Shown here: positions 1 through 7,976 of the stretch, in pieces
Position numbering within the stretch: the first letter of the stretch is position 1
Layout of the letters: every line of letters begins with the position of its first letter
Assembly: GCA_035255045.1 (NCBI GenBank)
Contig: DATFAA010000037.1
Location: 1 to 40,576, forward strand
Length of the DNA stretch: 40,576 nucleotides
Source: JAGTRP01 sp035255045
Lineage (GTDB): Bacteria > Pseudomonadota > Gammaproteobacteria > Burkholderiales > Rhodocyclaceae
Direction: 5' to 3'
Translations under genes and position numbers: made by a program
The notes under the pieces: generated by a model
Database searches by the model: none
Seen by the model: only the letters and a program-made list of their open reading frames with translations
Told to the model about the DNA's origin: nothing

Positions 1-2612
1 GCGACATCCACATCGGCCACGCGGTCAACAAGATCCTCAAGGACATCATCGTCCGCTCCCGCACCCTGTCCGGCTTCGACGCCCCCTATGTGCCGGGCTG
101 GGACTGCCACGGCCTGCCCATCGAGCACCAGATCGAGAAGCTCCACGGCAAGAACATCCCCGCCGACCGGGTCCGGGAGCTGTGCCGCGCCTACGCCGCC
201 GAACAGGTGGAGCGCCAGAAGAAGGACTTCATCCGCCTGGGCGTTCTCGGGGAATGGGACAATCCCTACCTGACCATGAGCTTCAAGGCCGAGGCCGACG
301 AAATCCGCGCCCTCGGCAAGATCCTGGAGCAGGGCTACCTCTACCAGGGTCTCAAGCCGGTGAACTGGTGCCTGGACTGCGGCTCCGCCCTGGCTGAAGC
401 CGAGGTCGAGTACGAGGACAAGACCTCGCCGGCCATCGACGTCGCCTTCCCGATCCACGAGAACCACTGCACCAAGCTGGCCCACGCTTTCGGCCTCACC
501 CACCTGCGGGGCCCGGCCTTCGCCGTCATCTGGACCACCACCCCGTGGACCCTGCCGGCCAACGAGGCGGTGAGCGTCCATCCCGACCTTACCTACGACC
601 TCATCGACACCGAGAAGGGCGCCCTCATCCTGGTGCGGGAGCTGGCCGAGGCCTGCCTCAAGCGCTACGGCCTGTCCGGCCAGGTGATCGGCTCCTGCGA
701 AGGCAGGAAGCTCGACCAGATCCTGCTGCGCCACCCCTTCCAGGACCGGGACGTGGCCCTCATCTGCGGCACCCACGTCACCGTGGACGCCGGTACCGGC
801 CTGGTGCATACCGCTCCGGCCCACGGCGCCGACGACTACGCCATCGGCAAGGTCTATGGCCTGCCGGTGAACAACCCGGTGGGCAATGACGGCAAGTTCC
901 TGGCCAGCACCCCCGCCCTGTCGGTGGGCGAGCTGGCCGGCAAGTCGGTGTGGGAAGCCAATCCCCTGGTCCTCCAGGAGCTGGAAAGCCTCGGCAAGCT
1001 CCTCAAGGCCGAGAAGATCCAGCACAGCTATCCGCACTGCTGGCGCCACAAGACCCCGATCATCTTCCGTGCCACCACCCAGTGGTTCATCGGCATGGAG
1101 AACAAGGCCGGCGAGACCGGACCCACCCTGCGCTGGATCGCCGAGCGGGCGGTGGACGAGACCCAGTTCTTCCCGGCCTGGGGCCGCGCTCGCCTGGAAG
1201 CCATGATGAAGACCCGCCCGGACTGGTGCGTCTCCCGCCAGCGCAACTGGGGCGTGCCCATTCCCTTCTTCCTGCACAAGGAGAGCGGCCAGCTCCATCC
1301 CCGTACGGCGGAGCTGATCGAAGCCGTGGCCCAGCGCGTGGAGAAGGAAGGCATCGAGGCCTGGTTCAAGCTGGAAGCCGCCGAACTCCTGGGGGCAGAG
1401 GCGGACCAGTACGTCAAGATGAAGGACACCCTGGACGTCTGGTTCGATTCCGGCACCACCCACTGGCATGTCATGCGGGGTTCCCACAAGGACCAGCACC
1501 AGTATCCGGCCGACCTCTACCTGGAAGGCTCCGACCAGCACCGCGGATGGTTCCAGAGCTCCCTCCTGTCGGGCTGCGCCATCGACGGCCGGGCGCCCTA
1601 CAAGGCGCTGCTGACCCACGGCTTCGTGGTGGACGGCAAGGGCCACAAGATGTCCAAGTCCAAGGGCAACGTCATTGCGCCCCAGCAGGTGTCCGACAAG
1701 ATGGGCGCCGACATCCTGCGCCTCTGGACGGCATCGACGGACTACTCCGGCGAGCTGTCCATTTCCGACGAAATCCTGAAGCGGGTGGTGGAAGCCTACC
1801 GCCGCATCCGCAACACCCTGCGCTTCCTGCTGGCCAACACGGCGGACTTCGCGGTGGAGAACATGCTGCCGGTGGATGAGTGGCTGGAAATCGACCGCTA
1901 CGCCCTGGCCCTGACCCGGGAACTGCAGTCCGACTGCCAGGCCGACTACGAGCGCTACGAATTCCACCGGGTGGTCCAGGCCCTGCAGACCTTCTGCTCC
2001 GAGGACCTGGGCGGCTTCTACCTGGACATCCTCAAGGACCGCCTCTACACGACCCAGCCCCAGTCCAGGGCCCGCCGCTCGGCCCAGTCCGCCCTCTGGC
2101 ATATCGTCCAGGCCCTGACCCGGCTGATGGCCCCGATCTTGACCTTCACCGCCGAGGAAGTCTGGCAGGTGCTCTCCGGCAAGGCCGACGACTCGGTCAT
2201 GCTCCAGCTCTGGCACGACCTGCCCAAGCCCGCCGACGAGGCCGAGCTCATGGACAAGTGGGGCAAGCTGCGGGGCTACCGGGCAGAGGTCACCAAGGCC
2301 CTGGAGGAACTGCGGGTGGCGGGGCAGATCGGCTCTTCCCTCCAGGCCGAGGTGGAGCTCCACTGCGATGGCGAGAAACACGACCTCCTGGCTTCCCTGG
2401 GCGAGGACCTGCGCTTCGTGCTGATCTGCTCCAAGGCGACGGTGGTGAAGGCCGGTGCCGACAAGCTGGTGGCGGTGCCGTCGGCCCATAGCAAGTGCGA
2501 GCGCTGCTGGCACGTGCGGGAGGACGTGGGCAGCAATGCCGAAAACCCGACCCTGTGCGGCCGCTGCGCCTCCAACCTGTTCGGCGAAGGCGAGGCCCGC
2601 CGGCATGCCTAA
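1..2612 (+). CDS. ileS: Isoleucyl-tRNA synthetase, 5' end cut off by window
   Basis: This class Ia aminoacyl-tRNA synthetase charges tRNA-Ile in the cytoplasm. The frame is open from base 3 and the true start lies left of the window; about 869 residues are present against roughly 940 in typical bacterial IleS. The HIGH signature is at bases 9-20 (DIHIGH), followed by GWDCHGLPIEH. The KMSKS loop (GHKMSKSKGN) is near base 1640. The C-terminus carries a zinc-binding CERCW...CGRC pair, the usual bacterial type 1 arrangement. The middle region with TTPWTLPAN is the editing (CP1) domain. The stop overlaps the start of lspA by 8 bases, so the two are translationally coupled, as in many proteobacteria. 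Identification is secure; only the N-terminus is unseen. Confidence 0.97.
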   Translation, partial: DIHIGHAVNKILKDIIVRSRTLSGFDAPYVPGWDCHGLPIEHQIEKLHGKNIPADRVRELCRAYAAEQVERQKKDFIRLGVLGEWDNPYLTMSFKAEADEIRALGKILEQGYLYQGLKPVNWCLDCGSALAEAEVEYEDKTSPAIDVAFPIHENHCTKLAHAFGLTHLRGPAFAVIWTTTPWTLPANEAVSVHPDLTYDLIDTEKGALILVRELAEACLKRYGLSGQVIGSCEGRKLDQILLRHPFQDRDVALICGTHVTVDAGTGLVHTAPAHGADDYAIGKVYGLPVNNPVGNDGKFLASTPALSVGELAGKSVWEANPLVLQELESLGKLLKAEKIQHSYPHCWRHKTPIIFRATTQWFIGMENKAGETGPTLRWIAERAVDETQFFPAWGRARLEAMMKTRPDWCVSRQRNWGVPIPFFLHKESGQLHPRTAELIEAVAQRVEKEGIEAWFKLEAAELLGAEADQYVKMKDTLDVWFDSGTTHWHVMRGSHKDQHQYPADLYLEGSDQHRGWFQSSLLSGCAIDGRAPYKALLTHGFVVDGKGHKMSKSKGNVIAPQQVSDKMGADILRLWTASTDYSGELSISDEILKRVVEAYRRIRNTLRFLLANTADFAVENMLPVDEWLEIDRYALALTRELQSDCQADYERYEFHRVVQALQTFCSEDLGGFYLDILKDRLYTTQPQSRARRSAQSALWHIVQALTRLMAPILTFTAEEVWQVLSGKADDSVMLQLWHDLPKPADEAELMDKWGKLRGYRAEVTKALEELRVAGQIGSSLQAEVELHCDGEKHDLLASLGEDLRFVLICSKATVVKAGADKLVAVPSAHSKCERCWHVREDVGSNAENPTLCGRCASNLFGEGEARRHA

Positions 2613-3099
2613 GGCGGTGTTGCGCTGGCTGGGGCTCGCCGGCCTGGTGATCGTCCTCGACCAGATCACCAAGCAGGTGGTCCTGGGGGCCTTCGCCCCG
2701 GGCGAAGGCCGGGAAATCACGCCCTTCTTCAACCTGGTCCTGGTCTACAACCGGGGAGCGGCGTTCAGCTTCCTGGCCGAGGCCGGTGGGTGGCAGAAAT
2801 GGTTCTTCCTGGCCCTGGCCCTGGCGATCTCGGCCTGGATCATCGGCATGCTCCGGCGCCACGCCGGCGAGCGGCTCCTCTGCCTGGCCCTTTCCCTGAT
2901 CCTGGGCGGGGCCCTGGGCAATGTCATCGACCGGGTGCTCTACGGCGCCGTGGTGGACTTCCTCGATATCCATGCCGCCGGCTGGCACTGGCCGGCCTTC
3001 AACGTGGCCGATTCCGCCATCACGGTCGGCGCGGCGCTCCTGGTCTGGGAGCAACTGTTCATGGCCCGGACCAAAAATGCCAAGGAGGCACAATCATGA
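2605..3099 (+). CDS. lspA: Lipoprotein signal peptidase (signal peptidase II)
   Basis: This inner-membrane aspartyl protease removes signal peptides from diacylglyceryl-modified prolipoproteins. The product is 164 residues, normal for the family. There are four hydrophobic segments (about residues 8-26, 66-82, 90-106 and 135-150). The two conserved catalytic aspartates are visible at D118 (VVDFLDIH) and D136 (FNVADSAI), with the NRGAAFS and GNVIDR motifs between. The ATG at 2605 lies inside the ileS 3' end and is the start that gives the standard N-terminus. Its TGA overlaps the ATG of the next gene as ATGA. The ileS-lspA pair is conserved in proteobacteria. Confidence 0.96.
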   Translation: MPKAVLRWLGLAGLVIVLDQITKQVVLGAFAPGEGREITPFFNLVLVYNRGAAFSFLAEAGGWQKWFFLALALAISAWIIGMLRRHAGERLLCLALSLILGGALGNVIDRVLYGAVVDFLDIHAAGWHWPAFNVADSAITVGAALLVWEQLFMARTKNAKEAQS

Positions 3100-3524
3100 C
3101 CACCGTCCGCGCGGACAGCTACCTCACCCTGCATTACCGCATCACCACCCTGGGCGGGGAGGAATTCCTGTCAACCTTCGACATGAGCCCGGCCACCCTG
3201 CAGATGGGCAGCGGCCAGTTGGCGGATACCCTGGAATCCTGCCTCATCGGCCTGCCGGCCGGGGAGAGGACGGTTTTCCAGCTGGAGCCGGATCAGGCCT
3301 TCGGCCAACACAATCCGCGGCTGGTGGAGCGCATTGCCCGATCCGCCCTGCCGGCCGACATGGACCTCAAGGAGAACTCGGTGGTCGAGTTCGGGGCCCC
3401 CAACGGCGCCACCTTCGCCGGCTTCCTCCGGGAATTGAGCGACGACAGTGCCCTCTTCGACTTCAACCATCCCCTGGCCGGTCAGCCCATCCGGTTCGAA
3501 GTGCAGATCATCGGAATCCTGTAA
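3096..3524 (+). CDS. slpA: FKBP-type peptidyl-prolyl isomerase, SlpA/FkpB type
   Basis: This predicted cytoplasmic FKBP-like prolyl isomerase and chaperone has 142 residues, the size of E. coli SlpA (FkpB). It opens with an FKBP beta strand (SYLTLHYRI). The family's inserted flap domain follows, containing the AFGQHNPRLVERI stretch, and FNHPLAGQPIRFEVQI at the C-terminus is characteristic of SlpA/SlyD proteins. There is no histidine-rich tail, which separates it from SlyD. The ATG at 3096 overlaps the lspA stop, and an AAGGAGG Shine-Dalgarno lies about 8 bases upstream. Its place between lspA and ispH matches the conserved proteobacterial order, which supports the name. Confidence 0.92.
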   Translation: MTTVRADSYLTLHYRITTLGGEEFLSTFDMSPATLQMGSGQLADTLESCLIGLPAGERTVFQLEPDQAFGQHNPRLVERIARSALPADMDLKENSVVEFGAPNGATFAGFLRELSDDSALFDFNHPLAGQPIRFEVQIIGIL

Positions 3525-3527
3525 GCC

Positions 3528-4454
3528 ATGCAAGTCATCCTCGCCAATCCCCGCGGCTTCTGCGCCGGCGTCGAGCGGGCCATCGCCATCGTCGAGCGCG
3601 CCCTGGAAAAATTCGGCGCCCCCATCTACGTGCGCCACGAGGTGGTGCACAACAAGTTCGTCTGCGACGACCTGCGGGCCAAGGGGGCCGTCTTCGTCGA
3701 GGAATTGTCCGAAGTGCCGGCCGGCAGTACGGTGATCTTCAGCGCCCACGGTGTCTCCAAGGCGGTGCGGGAAGAGGCCGACCGGCTCGGGCTCAAGGTA
3801 TTCGACGCCACCTGCCCCCTGGTCACCAAGGTGCACGTGGAGGTGGCGAAGATGCGGGCCCAGGGCCGCCAGGTGGTGATGATCGGTCACCGCGGGCATC
3901 CCGAGGTGGAGGGCACGATGGGGCAGAGCAAGGGCGGCATCTACCTAGTCGAGACCGTCCAGGACGTGGCGACTCTGGAGGTCGATGCGCCGGACATGCT
4001 GTCCTATGTCACCCAGACCACCCTGTCGGTGGACGATGCCGAGCAGATCGTGAAGGCCCTGCGGGAACGCTACCCCTCCATCCAGGGGCCGAAGAAGGAC
4101 GACATCTGCTATGCCACCCAGAACCGGCAGGACGCGGTGAAGCGCCTGGCTGTCGACAGCGACGTCCTCATCGTCGTCGGCAGCCGGAACAGCTCCAATT
4201 CCAACCGCCTGCGGGAAGTGGCCGAAAAGAACGGCGTGCGGGCCTACATGGTGGACCGCGCCGCCGATATCGACCCGGACTGCCTGCAGGGGGCGTCCAA
4301 GGTCGCCGTGACGGCGGGGGCGTCGGCGCCCGAGGTGCTGGTTCGGGAAGTCACCGAGCGGCTGGTCGGGCTGGCCGGCGGCGAGGTGGTGGAATCCTCG
4401 GGGGACGAACCCGAAGTCAATTTCCCGCTGCCCCGGGAACTGGCCTCCGACTAG
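3528..4454 (+). CDS. ispH: 4-hydroxy-3-methylbut-2-enyl diphosphate reductase
   Basis: IspH (LytB) is the last enzyme of the MEP isoprenoid pathway. It reduces HMBPP to IPP and DMAPP with a [4Fe-4S] cluster. The 308-residue product has the three cluster cysteines at C12 (NPRGFCAGVERA), C96 (DATCPLVTKVH) and C194 (DDICYATQNR). Conserved substrate-contact sequences are also present: HEVVHN, the GHPE motif and SRNSSNSNRL. It begins only 3 bases after slpA, so it is probably the last gene of the ileS-lspA-slpA-ispH operon. The start follows directly from the conserved MQVILANPRGFC N-terminus. Confidence 0.97.
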   Translation: MQVILANPRGFCAGVERAIAIVERALEKFGAPIYVRHEVVHNKFVCDDLRAKGAVFVEELSEVPAGSTVIFSAHGVSKAVREEADRLGLKVFDATCPLVTKVHVEVAKMRAQGRQVVMIGHRGHPEVEGTMGQSKGGIYLVETVQDVATLEVDAPDMLSYVTQTTLSVDDAEQIVKALRERYPSIQGPKKDDICYATQNRQDAVKRLAVDSDVLIVVGSRNSSNSNRLREVAEKNGVRAYMVDRAADIDPDCLQGASKVAVTAGASAPEVLVREVTERLVGLAGGEVVESSGDEPEVNFPLPRELASD

Positions 4455-4463
4455 GACGGCCCA

Positions 4464-4480
4464 GGGCCCCGGTGGGGCCC
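4464..4480. repeat. Perfect inverted repeat after ispH
   Basis: A 7-bp perfect GC-only stem (GGGCCCC, 3-base loop, GGGGCCC) sits 9 bases after the ispH stop. It could end or slow transcription of the ileS-ispH operon before the pilin genes. It has no T-run on either strand, so it is not a canonical intrinsic terminator. Confidence 0.45.
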
Positions 4481-4600
4481 AATCCACAATTCCAATCCAT
4501 TCGGTCGGCCGTTCCGACCGCCTGTCATCTGCCGGTGCAGAACCGCAGCCGGCGGTGCTAGCCTTCGGGCAAAAGTTTGTTTCCAGGGAGAAAAAATCAC

Positions 4601-5029
4601 ATGAACCAGCGCGCCCAGCAAGGTTTCACCTTGATCGAGTTGATGATCGTGGTGGCCATCATCGGCATCCTGGCGGCCATCGCCGTGCCTGCCTACAACG
4701 AGTACGTGTTGAAGAGCAAGCTGACGGAAGCGTTTACCGAACTCTCGACCATGCGGGTGAAGATGGAGCAGTATTTCCAGGATAACCGCACCTACGTCGG
4801 CGCTTGCACCGCCGGTACAGTCGCACCCTTGCCCTCCGGCACCAAGTACTTCACCTACGCCTGTAGCGACCTGGGCGCGACCACCTTTACAGTCACCGCC
4901 GCCGGGGTTGACGCGCAAGGCACGGGCGCATTCGGATACACCATCAACCAGTCCAACGTGCGTACCACCACTGGCGGCTGGGGTACCAGCGCCAGCTGCT
5001 GGATAGGCAACAAGGGCGGAACATGTTGA
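4601..5029 (+). CDS. pilE: Type IV pilus minor pilin, PilE-like
   Basis: This type IV pilin-like protein of 142 residues is exported and cleaved by the prepilin peptidase PilD. The leader is 8 residues and the cleavage motif is QQG/FTLIELM, with Glu at +5. The hydrophobic N-terminal helix (IVVAIIGILAAIAVPAYNEYV) is textbook. The globular part holds four cysteines, likely two disulfides (CTAGT, YACSDL, SASCW and the final GGTC). The start at 4601 gives the short leader and has AGGGAG 10 bases upstream. Position after ispH and sequence style match PilE of Pseudomonas-type minor pilin clusters, but there pilE is last; here it is first. A role as a second major pilin is less likely given the minor-pilin genes downstream. 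Confidence 0.88.
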   Translation: MNQRAQQGFTLIELMIVVAIIGILAAIAVPAYNEYVLKSKLTEAFTELSTMRVKMEQYFQDNRTYVGACTAGTVAPLPSGTKYFTYACSDLGATTFTVTAAGVDAQGTGAFGYTINQSNVRTTTGGWGTSASCWIGNKGGTC

Positions 5030-5649
5030 GAAGGGAAAGGGGATTCTCGATGGTTGAGATGGTGGTCGCCATCGCCATCATCGGCATCCTGCTCCTCCTG
5101 GCGATCCCCAGTTTCACCACCGCCATCCGCAACATCCAGATCCGCAACGCCGCCGAGTCCATGTACAACGGCATCCAGCTGGCCCGCATGGAAGCCATGA
5201 AGCGGAACGCGCGAGTGACCTTCTGGCTGGTCTCCCTCACCGATGCCAATGCGATGGACAACTCCTGCGCCAAGAGCGCCAGCGGCATCTCCTGGGTGGT
5301 GAGCCAGAACGACCCCTCCGGCAGCTGCGCGACGGCACCATCGGATAGCGCCGCGCCCCGCATTGTCCAGGCCCATCCCGGCGGCGCCGGCAACCTGAAC
5401 GTCACGGTGGGAGGGGCGGATGTGGCCACTGCAGCCTCGGGTACCGCCAATGCGTACTGCGTCACCTTCAACGGCCTGGGACAGGTGCTGGCCTGTCCCG
5501 ATGGTTCCAGTACCCTGGCGCGGGTCGAGATCCTGTCCTCCCAGGATCCGGGGGGTGCCCGTGCCAACCAGATACGGATTACTTCCGGCGGTGCCGTACG
5601 CATGTGCGACCCGGCGGTCACCAGCGCTTCCGACCCGCGCAAGTGTTGA
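5023..5649 (+). CDS. Type IV pilus minor pilin, FimT/FimU (GspH) type
   Basis: This 208-residue pseudopilin-like protein has a 7-residue leader (MLRRERG/FSMVEMVVAIAII) and Glu at +5. After the helix comes the sequence AAESMYNGIQLARMEAMKRN, typical of the GspH/FimT domain, where short helices lead into a beta-rich head. Several cysteines in the second half may form disulfides. It overlaps the pilE stop by 7 bases, so it is in the same operon. In Pseudomonas FimU joins PilV, PilW and PilX in the complex that primes pilus assembly. FimT proteins bind DNA during natural transformation. I cannot tell FimT from FimU here, so no symbol is given. Confidence 0.88.
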   Translation: MLRRERGFSMVEMVVAIAIIGILLLLAIPSFTTAIRNIQIRNAAESMYNGIQLARMEAMKRNARVTFWLVSLTDANAMDNSCAKSASGISWVVSQNDPSGSCATAPSDSAAPRIVQAHPGGAGNLNVTVGGADVATAASGTANAYCVTFNGLGQVLACPDGSSTLARVEILSSQDPGGARANQIRITSGGAVRMCDPAVTSASDPRKC

Positions 5650-5662
5650 TGGGGACATGGGG

Positions 5663-6112
5663 ATGAAAAAAAGAGCGGCAATACAGGGAGCGGCATCAGA
5701 AGGGTCACTGCATCCTCGGGCCGGCCAGCAGGGTGTCGCTTTGCTGGAGGCATTGATCTCCATCCTGATCTTTTCCATCAGCATCCTGGCCCTGGTCGGC
5801 CTGCAGGCCGCCATGAACCGGAACACCGTCGAGGCCAAGTACCGGGCCGAGGCCTCCTATCTGGCCAATCAACTGGTCGGGCAGATGTGGTCCGATCAGC
5901 CCAACCTGGCGAAATACGCCATGACCGCCGCCGGCTGCGCGGATGCCGGCTACGCCCGCTGCACCGCCTGGCGCGCCAACCTGTCGGCATTGCTGCCGGG
6001 CGGGAATGCGGTGGTCACCGTTGCCGGCACATCGGTCAATATCACCGTCAATTGGCAGCTGCAGGACCAGCCAGTACGCAGCTACCAGCTGACCGCGACC
6101 ATCACCAGCTGA
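5663..6112 (+). CDS. pilV: Type IV pilus minor pilin PilV
   Basis: PilV-type minor pilin, about 149 residues. The prepilin motif is QQG/VALLEALISILIFS with Glu at +5, and GVALLEALISI is characteristic of PilV. The leader before the cleavage site is long (24 residues) and basic at its beginning (MKKR). Two starts are possible, ATG 5657 and ATG 5663. I prefer 5663 because a GGGG run lies 8 bases upstream. The head domain has a cysteine pair (AAGCADAGYARCTAW) probably forming a small disulfide loop. The gene begins 13 bases after the fimT-like gene and stops 8 bases before pilW. Confidence 0.88.
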   Translation: MKKRAAIQGAASEGSLHPRAGQQGVALLEALISILIFSISILALVGLQAAMNRNTVEAKYRAEASYLANQLVGQMWSDQPNLAKYAMTAAGCADAGYARCTAWRANLSALLPGGNAVVTVAGTSVNITVNWQLQDQPVRSYQLTATITS

Positions 6113-6120
6113 GTCTGATC

Positions 6121-7296
6121 ATGAAGATGAATCCAGGCCATCCCGCGCAGTCCGGCTTCACCATAGTCGAGCTCCTGGTCGGCATGCTCATCGGCATCAT
6201 CACCGCCGTGGTCATCGGCCAGGTGATGGCGCTGTCGGAAGGGCAGAAGCGCACCGCCACCAGCGGCTCCGACACCCAGGTCAATGGCGCTCTGGCCCTC
6301 TACGCCATCGAACGGGATGCCAAGAATGCCGGGTACGGCATGACTTCCGTCTCATCGGGCGGAATCGGCTGCGAAGTGCACATGAAGAACGGGGCCAATC
6401 CCGTCTCCAACTTCACAATGGTGCCCGCCGTCGTCACCGATGGCACCGGTGGCGCCCCGGATACGCTGCGTTTCATGGCCAGCTCGAAGACAGGCATTAC
6501 CCTGCCGACCCGCATTTCCATCGATCACCCGGAAACGGCCTCCAACTTCTTCGTGGATTCCGATGTCGGCATTCAGGACAACGACATGATGATCGCCGTT
6601 CCCGCCGCCGGGTGCTCCGGGACGAAGTGGGCCACGGTCTTCCAGGTCACCAACGATCCCAATCCGGGCGGTGGCGGTGGTGGCGGAGGAGGACAGGGCC
6701 AGAACAAGGTGATCCACAACTCTGGCCAGAGCGACTGGAACCAGCCGGGCGGCCAGACTATCCTGCCGGCGGGCGGCTACACCGCCGGCGACTATCTCAT
6801 CAACCTGGGAACCCTGCTGGATCATACCTATAGTGTATCGGCCAACAACTTGACTCTGACCGAGTTCAGTATGGCGACCAATAGCACGGCGTCACGGGAT
6901 CTCTATCCCCAAATCGTCCAGATCCAGGCGGTCTACGGCAAGGACGACGGAGCGACCGGCACGGCGGACGACGGCATCATCGACACCTGGAATGCCACCA
7001 CTCCCGCCACCAATGACGGCGCCGCCTGGCGCCGGATCCGGGCCATCCGGGTCGCCCTGGTGGCGCGTAGCCCCATCCTGGAAAAGGAGACGGTGACCAC
7101 CGATGGCGCCGCCGGCACCACCACCTGCGACAGCGCGACCCCGGCACCGAGCAGCATCTGCTGGAAGCCCAATCCGGGTGGGAACGGCGTCAAGATCGAC
7201 GTCAATATCGGCAATGCCAATCCCGACTGGCAACGCTATCGCTACCGGGTCTACGAGACCACCATTCCGCTGCGCAATGTGATCTGGCAACAGTGA
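6121..7296 (+). CDS. pilW: Type IV pilus minor pilin PilW
   Basis: PilW-type minor pilin, 391 residues. The 12-residue leader ends in QSG/FTIVELLVGMLIGIIT, with Glu at +5, and FTIVELLVGMLIG is typical of PilW. The early head has ALALYAIERDAKNAGYG, the PilW/GspJ-like segment, and the C-terminus YRVYETTIPLRNVIW is also family-like. An uninterrupted run of nine glycines (bases about 6667-6695) lies in the middle of the head and looks like a flexible linker. Four bases TATAG are locally AT-rich near 6830, without evident meaning. PilW joins PilV and FimU in the tip complex with PilX and PilY1. Confidence 0.9.
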   Translation: MKMNPGHPAQSGFTIVELLVGMLIGIITAVVIGQVMALSEGQKRTATSGSDTQVNGALALYAIERDAKNAGYGMTSVSSGGIGCEVHMKNGANPVSNFTMVPAVVTDGTGGAPDTLRFMASSKTGITLPTRISIDHPETASNFFVDSDVGIQDNDMMIAVPAAGCSGTKWATVFQVTNDPNPGGGGGGGGGQGQNKVIHNSGQSDWNQPGGQTILPAGGYTAGDYLINLGTLLDHTYSVSANNLTLTEFSMATNSTASRDLYPQIVQIQAVYGKDDGATGTADDGIIDTWNATTPATNDGAAWRRIRAIRVALVARSPILEKETVTTDGAAGTTTCDSATPAPSSICWKPNPGGNGVKIDVNIGNANPDWQRYRYRVYETTIPLRNVIWQQ

Positions 7297-7309
7297 GCAC
7301 AGGTGAGCC

Positions 7310-7960
7310 ATGAACAACCAGCTTTCCAAGAAGAAATCCCAGTCCGGCATGGTCCTGATCATCGTCCTGATCTCCGTGGCCATGATGACCATGGCGGCCA
7401 TGGCCCTGGTGCGCTCCATCGACACCGGCGCCCTGATCATCGGCAACCTGGGGTTCCGGCAGGGGGCAACGTCGGCGGCGGATTCCTCGGTGGAGAGCGC
7501 CGTCACCTGGCTTCAGGCCAACAATCTGGGAACGACCCTGTACAACGACATCCCCAATAGCGCCTACTACTCCACCAGCTTCGACGCCCTGGACATCTCC
7601 GGGAATTCCACGGCCACGACCCGGGTGCTGGCAGATTGGGACAACGACCTCTGCAACTATGCGGCCGCCGGCAGCTTTGCCGCGTGCAAGGCCGCGTCCT
7701 CCGCTGTCACCGCCAACGGCTACACCACCAGCTACATCATCATGCGTATGTGCAAGACGGCCGGCGATCCCAACCTGACCACCAACAATTGCGCCAAGCC
7801 CCTGGCCAGCAGCAGTAGCACCAGCCCGAAGCGGGGCGAGCTGAAATACGGCGAGGACAAGCGCTTCGCGCCCGCCTCGGGGCCCTATTTCCGGGTGGTG
7901 GTACGTTCCCGGGGGCCGCGCAACACGACCAGCTATACGGAAACCTATCTCCATTTCTGA
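7310..7960 (+). CDS. pilX: Type IV pilus minor pilin PilX
   Basis: PilX-type minor pilin, 216 residues. The leader is 13 residues, KKKSQSG/MVLIIVLISVAMMTMAAM. Position +5 is Ile, not Glu, unlike the four pilins encoded upstream. Lack of Glu5 is known for GspK and PilX-like pilins thought to sit at the extreme tip of the filament. The sequence RSIDTGALIIGNLGFRQGA matches the PilX N-terminal domain, where alanine- and serine-rich helices follow the membrane segment. The C-terminus YFRVVVRSRGPRNTTSY is also family-like. The gene begins 13 bases after pilW and ends 16 bases before pilY1 with a GGGGGAGAAG Shine-Dalgarno between. Confidence 0.9.
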   Translation: MNNQLSKKKSQSGMVLIIVLISVAMMTMAAMALVRSIDTGALIIGNLGFRQGATSAADSSVESAVTWLQANNLGTTLYNDIPNSAYYSTSFDALDISGNSTATTRVLADWDNDLCNYAAAGSFAACKAASSAVTANGYTTSYIIMRMCKTAGDPNLTTNNCAKPLASSSSTSPKRGELKYGEDKRFAPASGPYFRVVVRSRGPRNTTSYTETYLHF

Positions 7961-7976
7961 GCGGGGGAGAAGCAAT

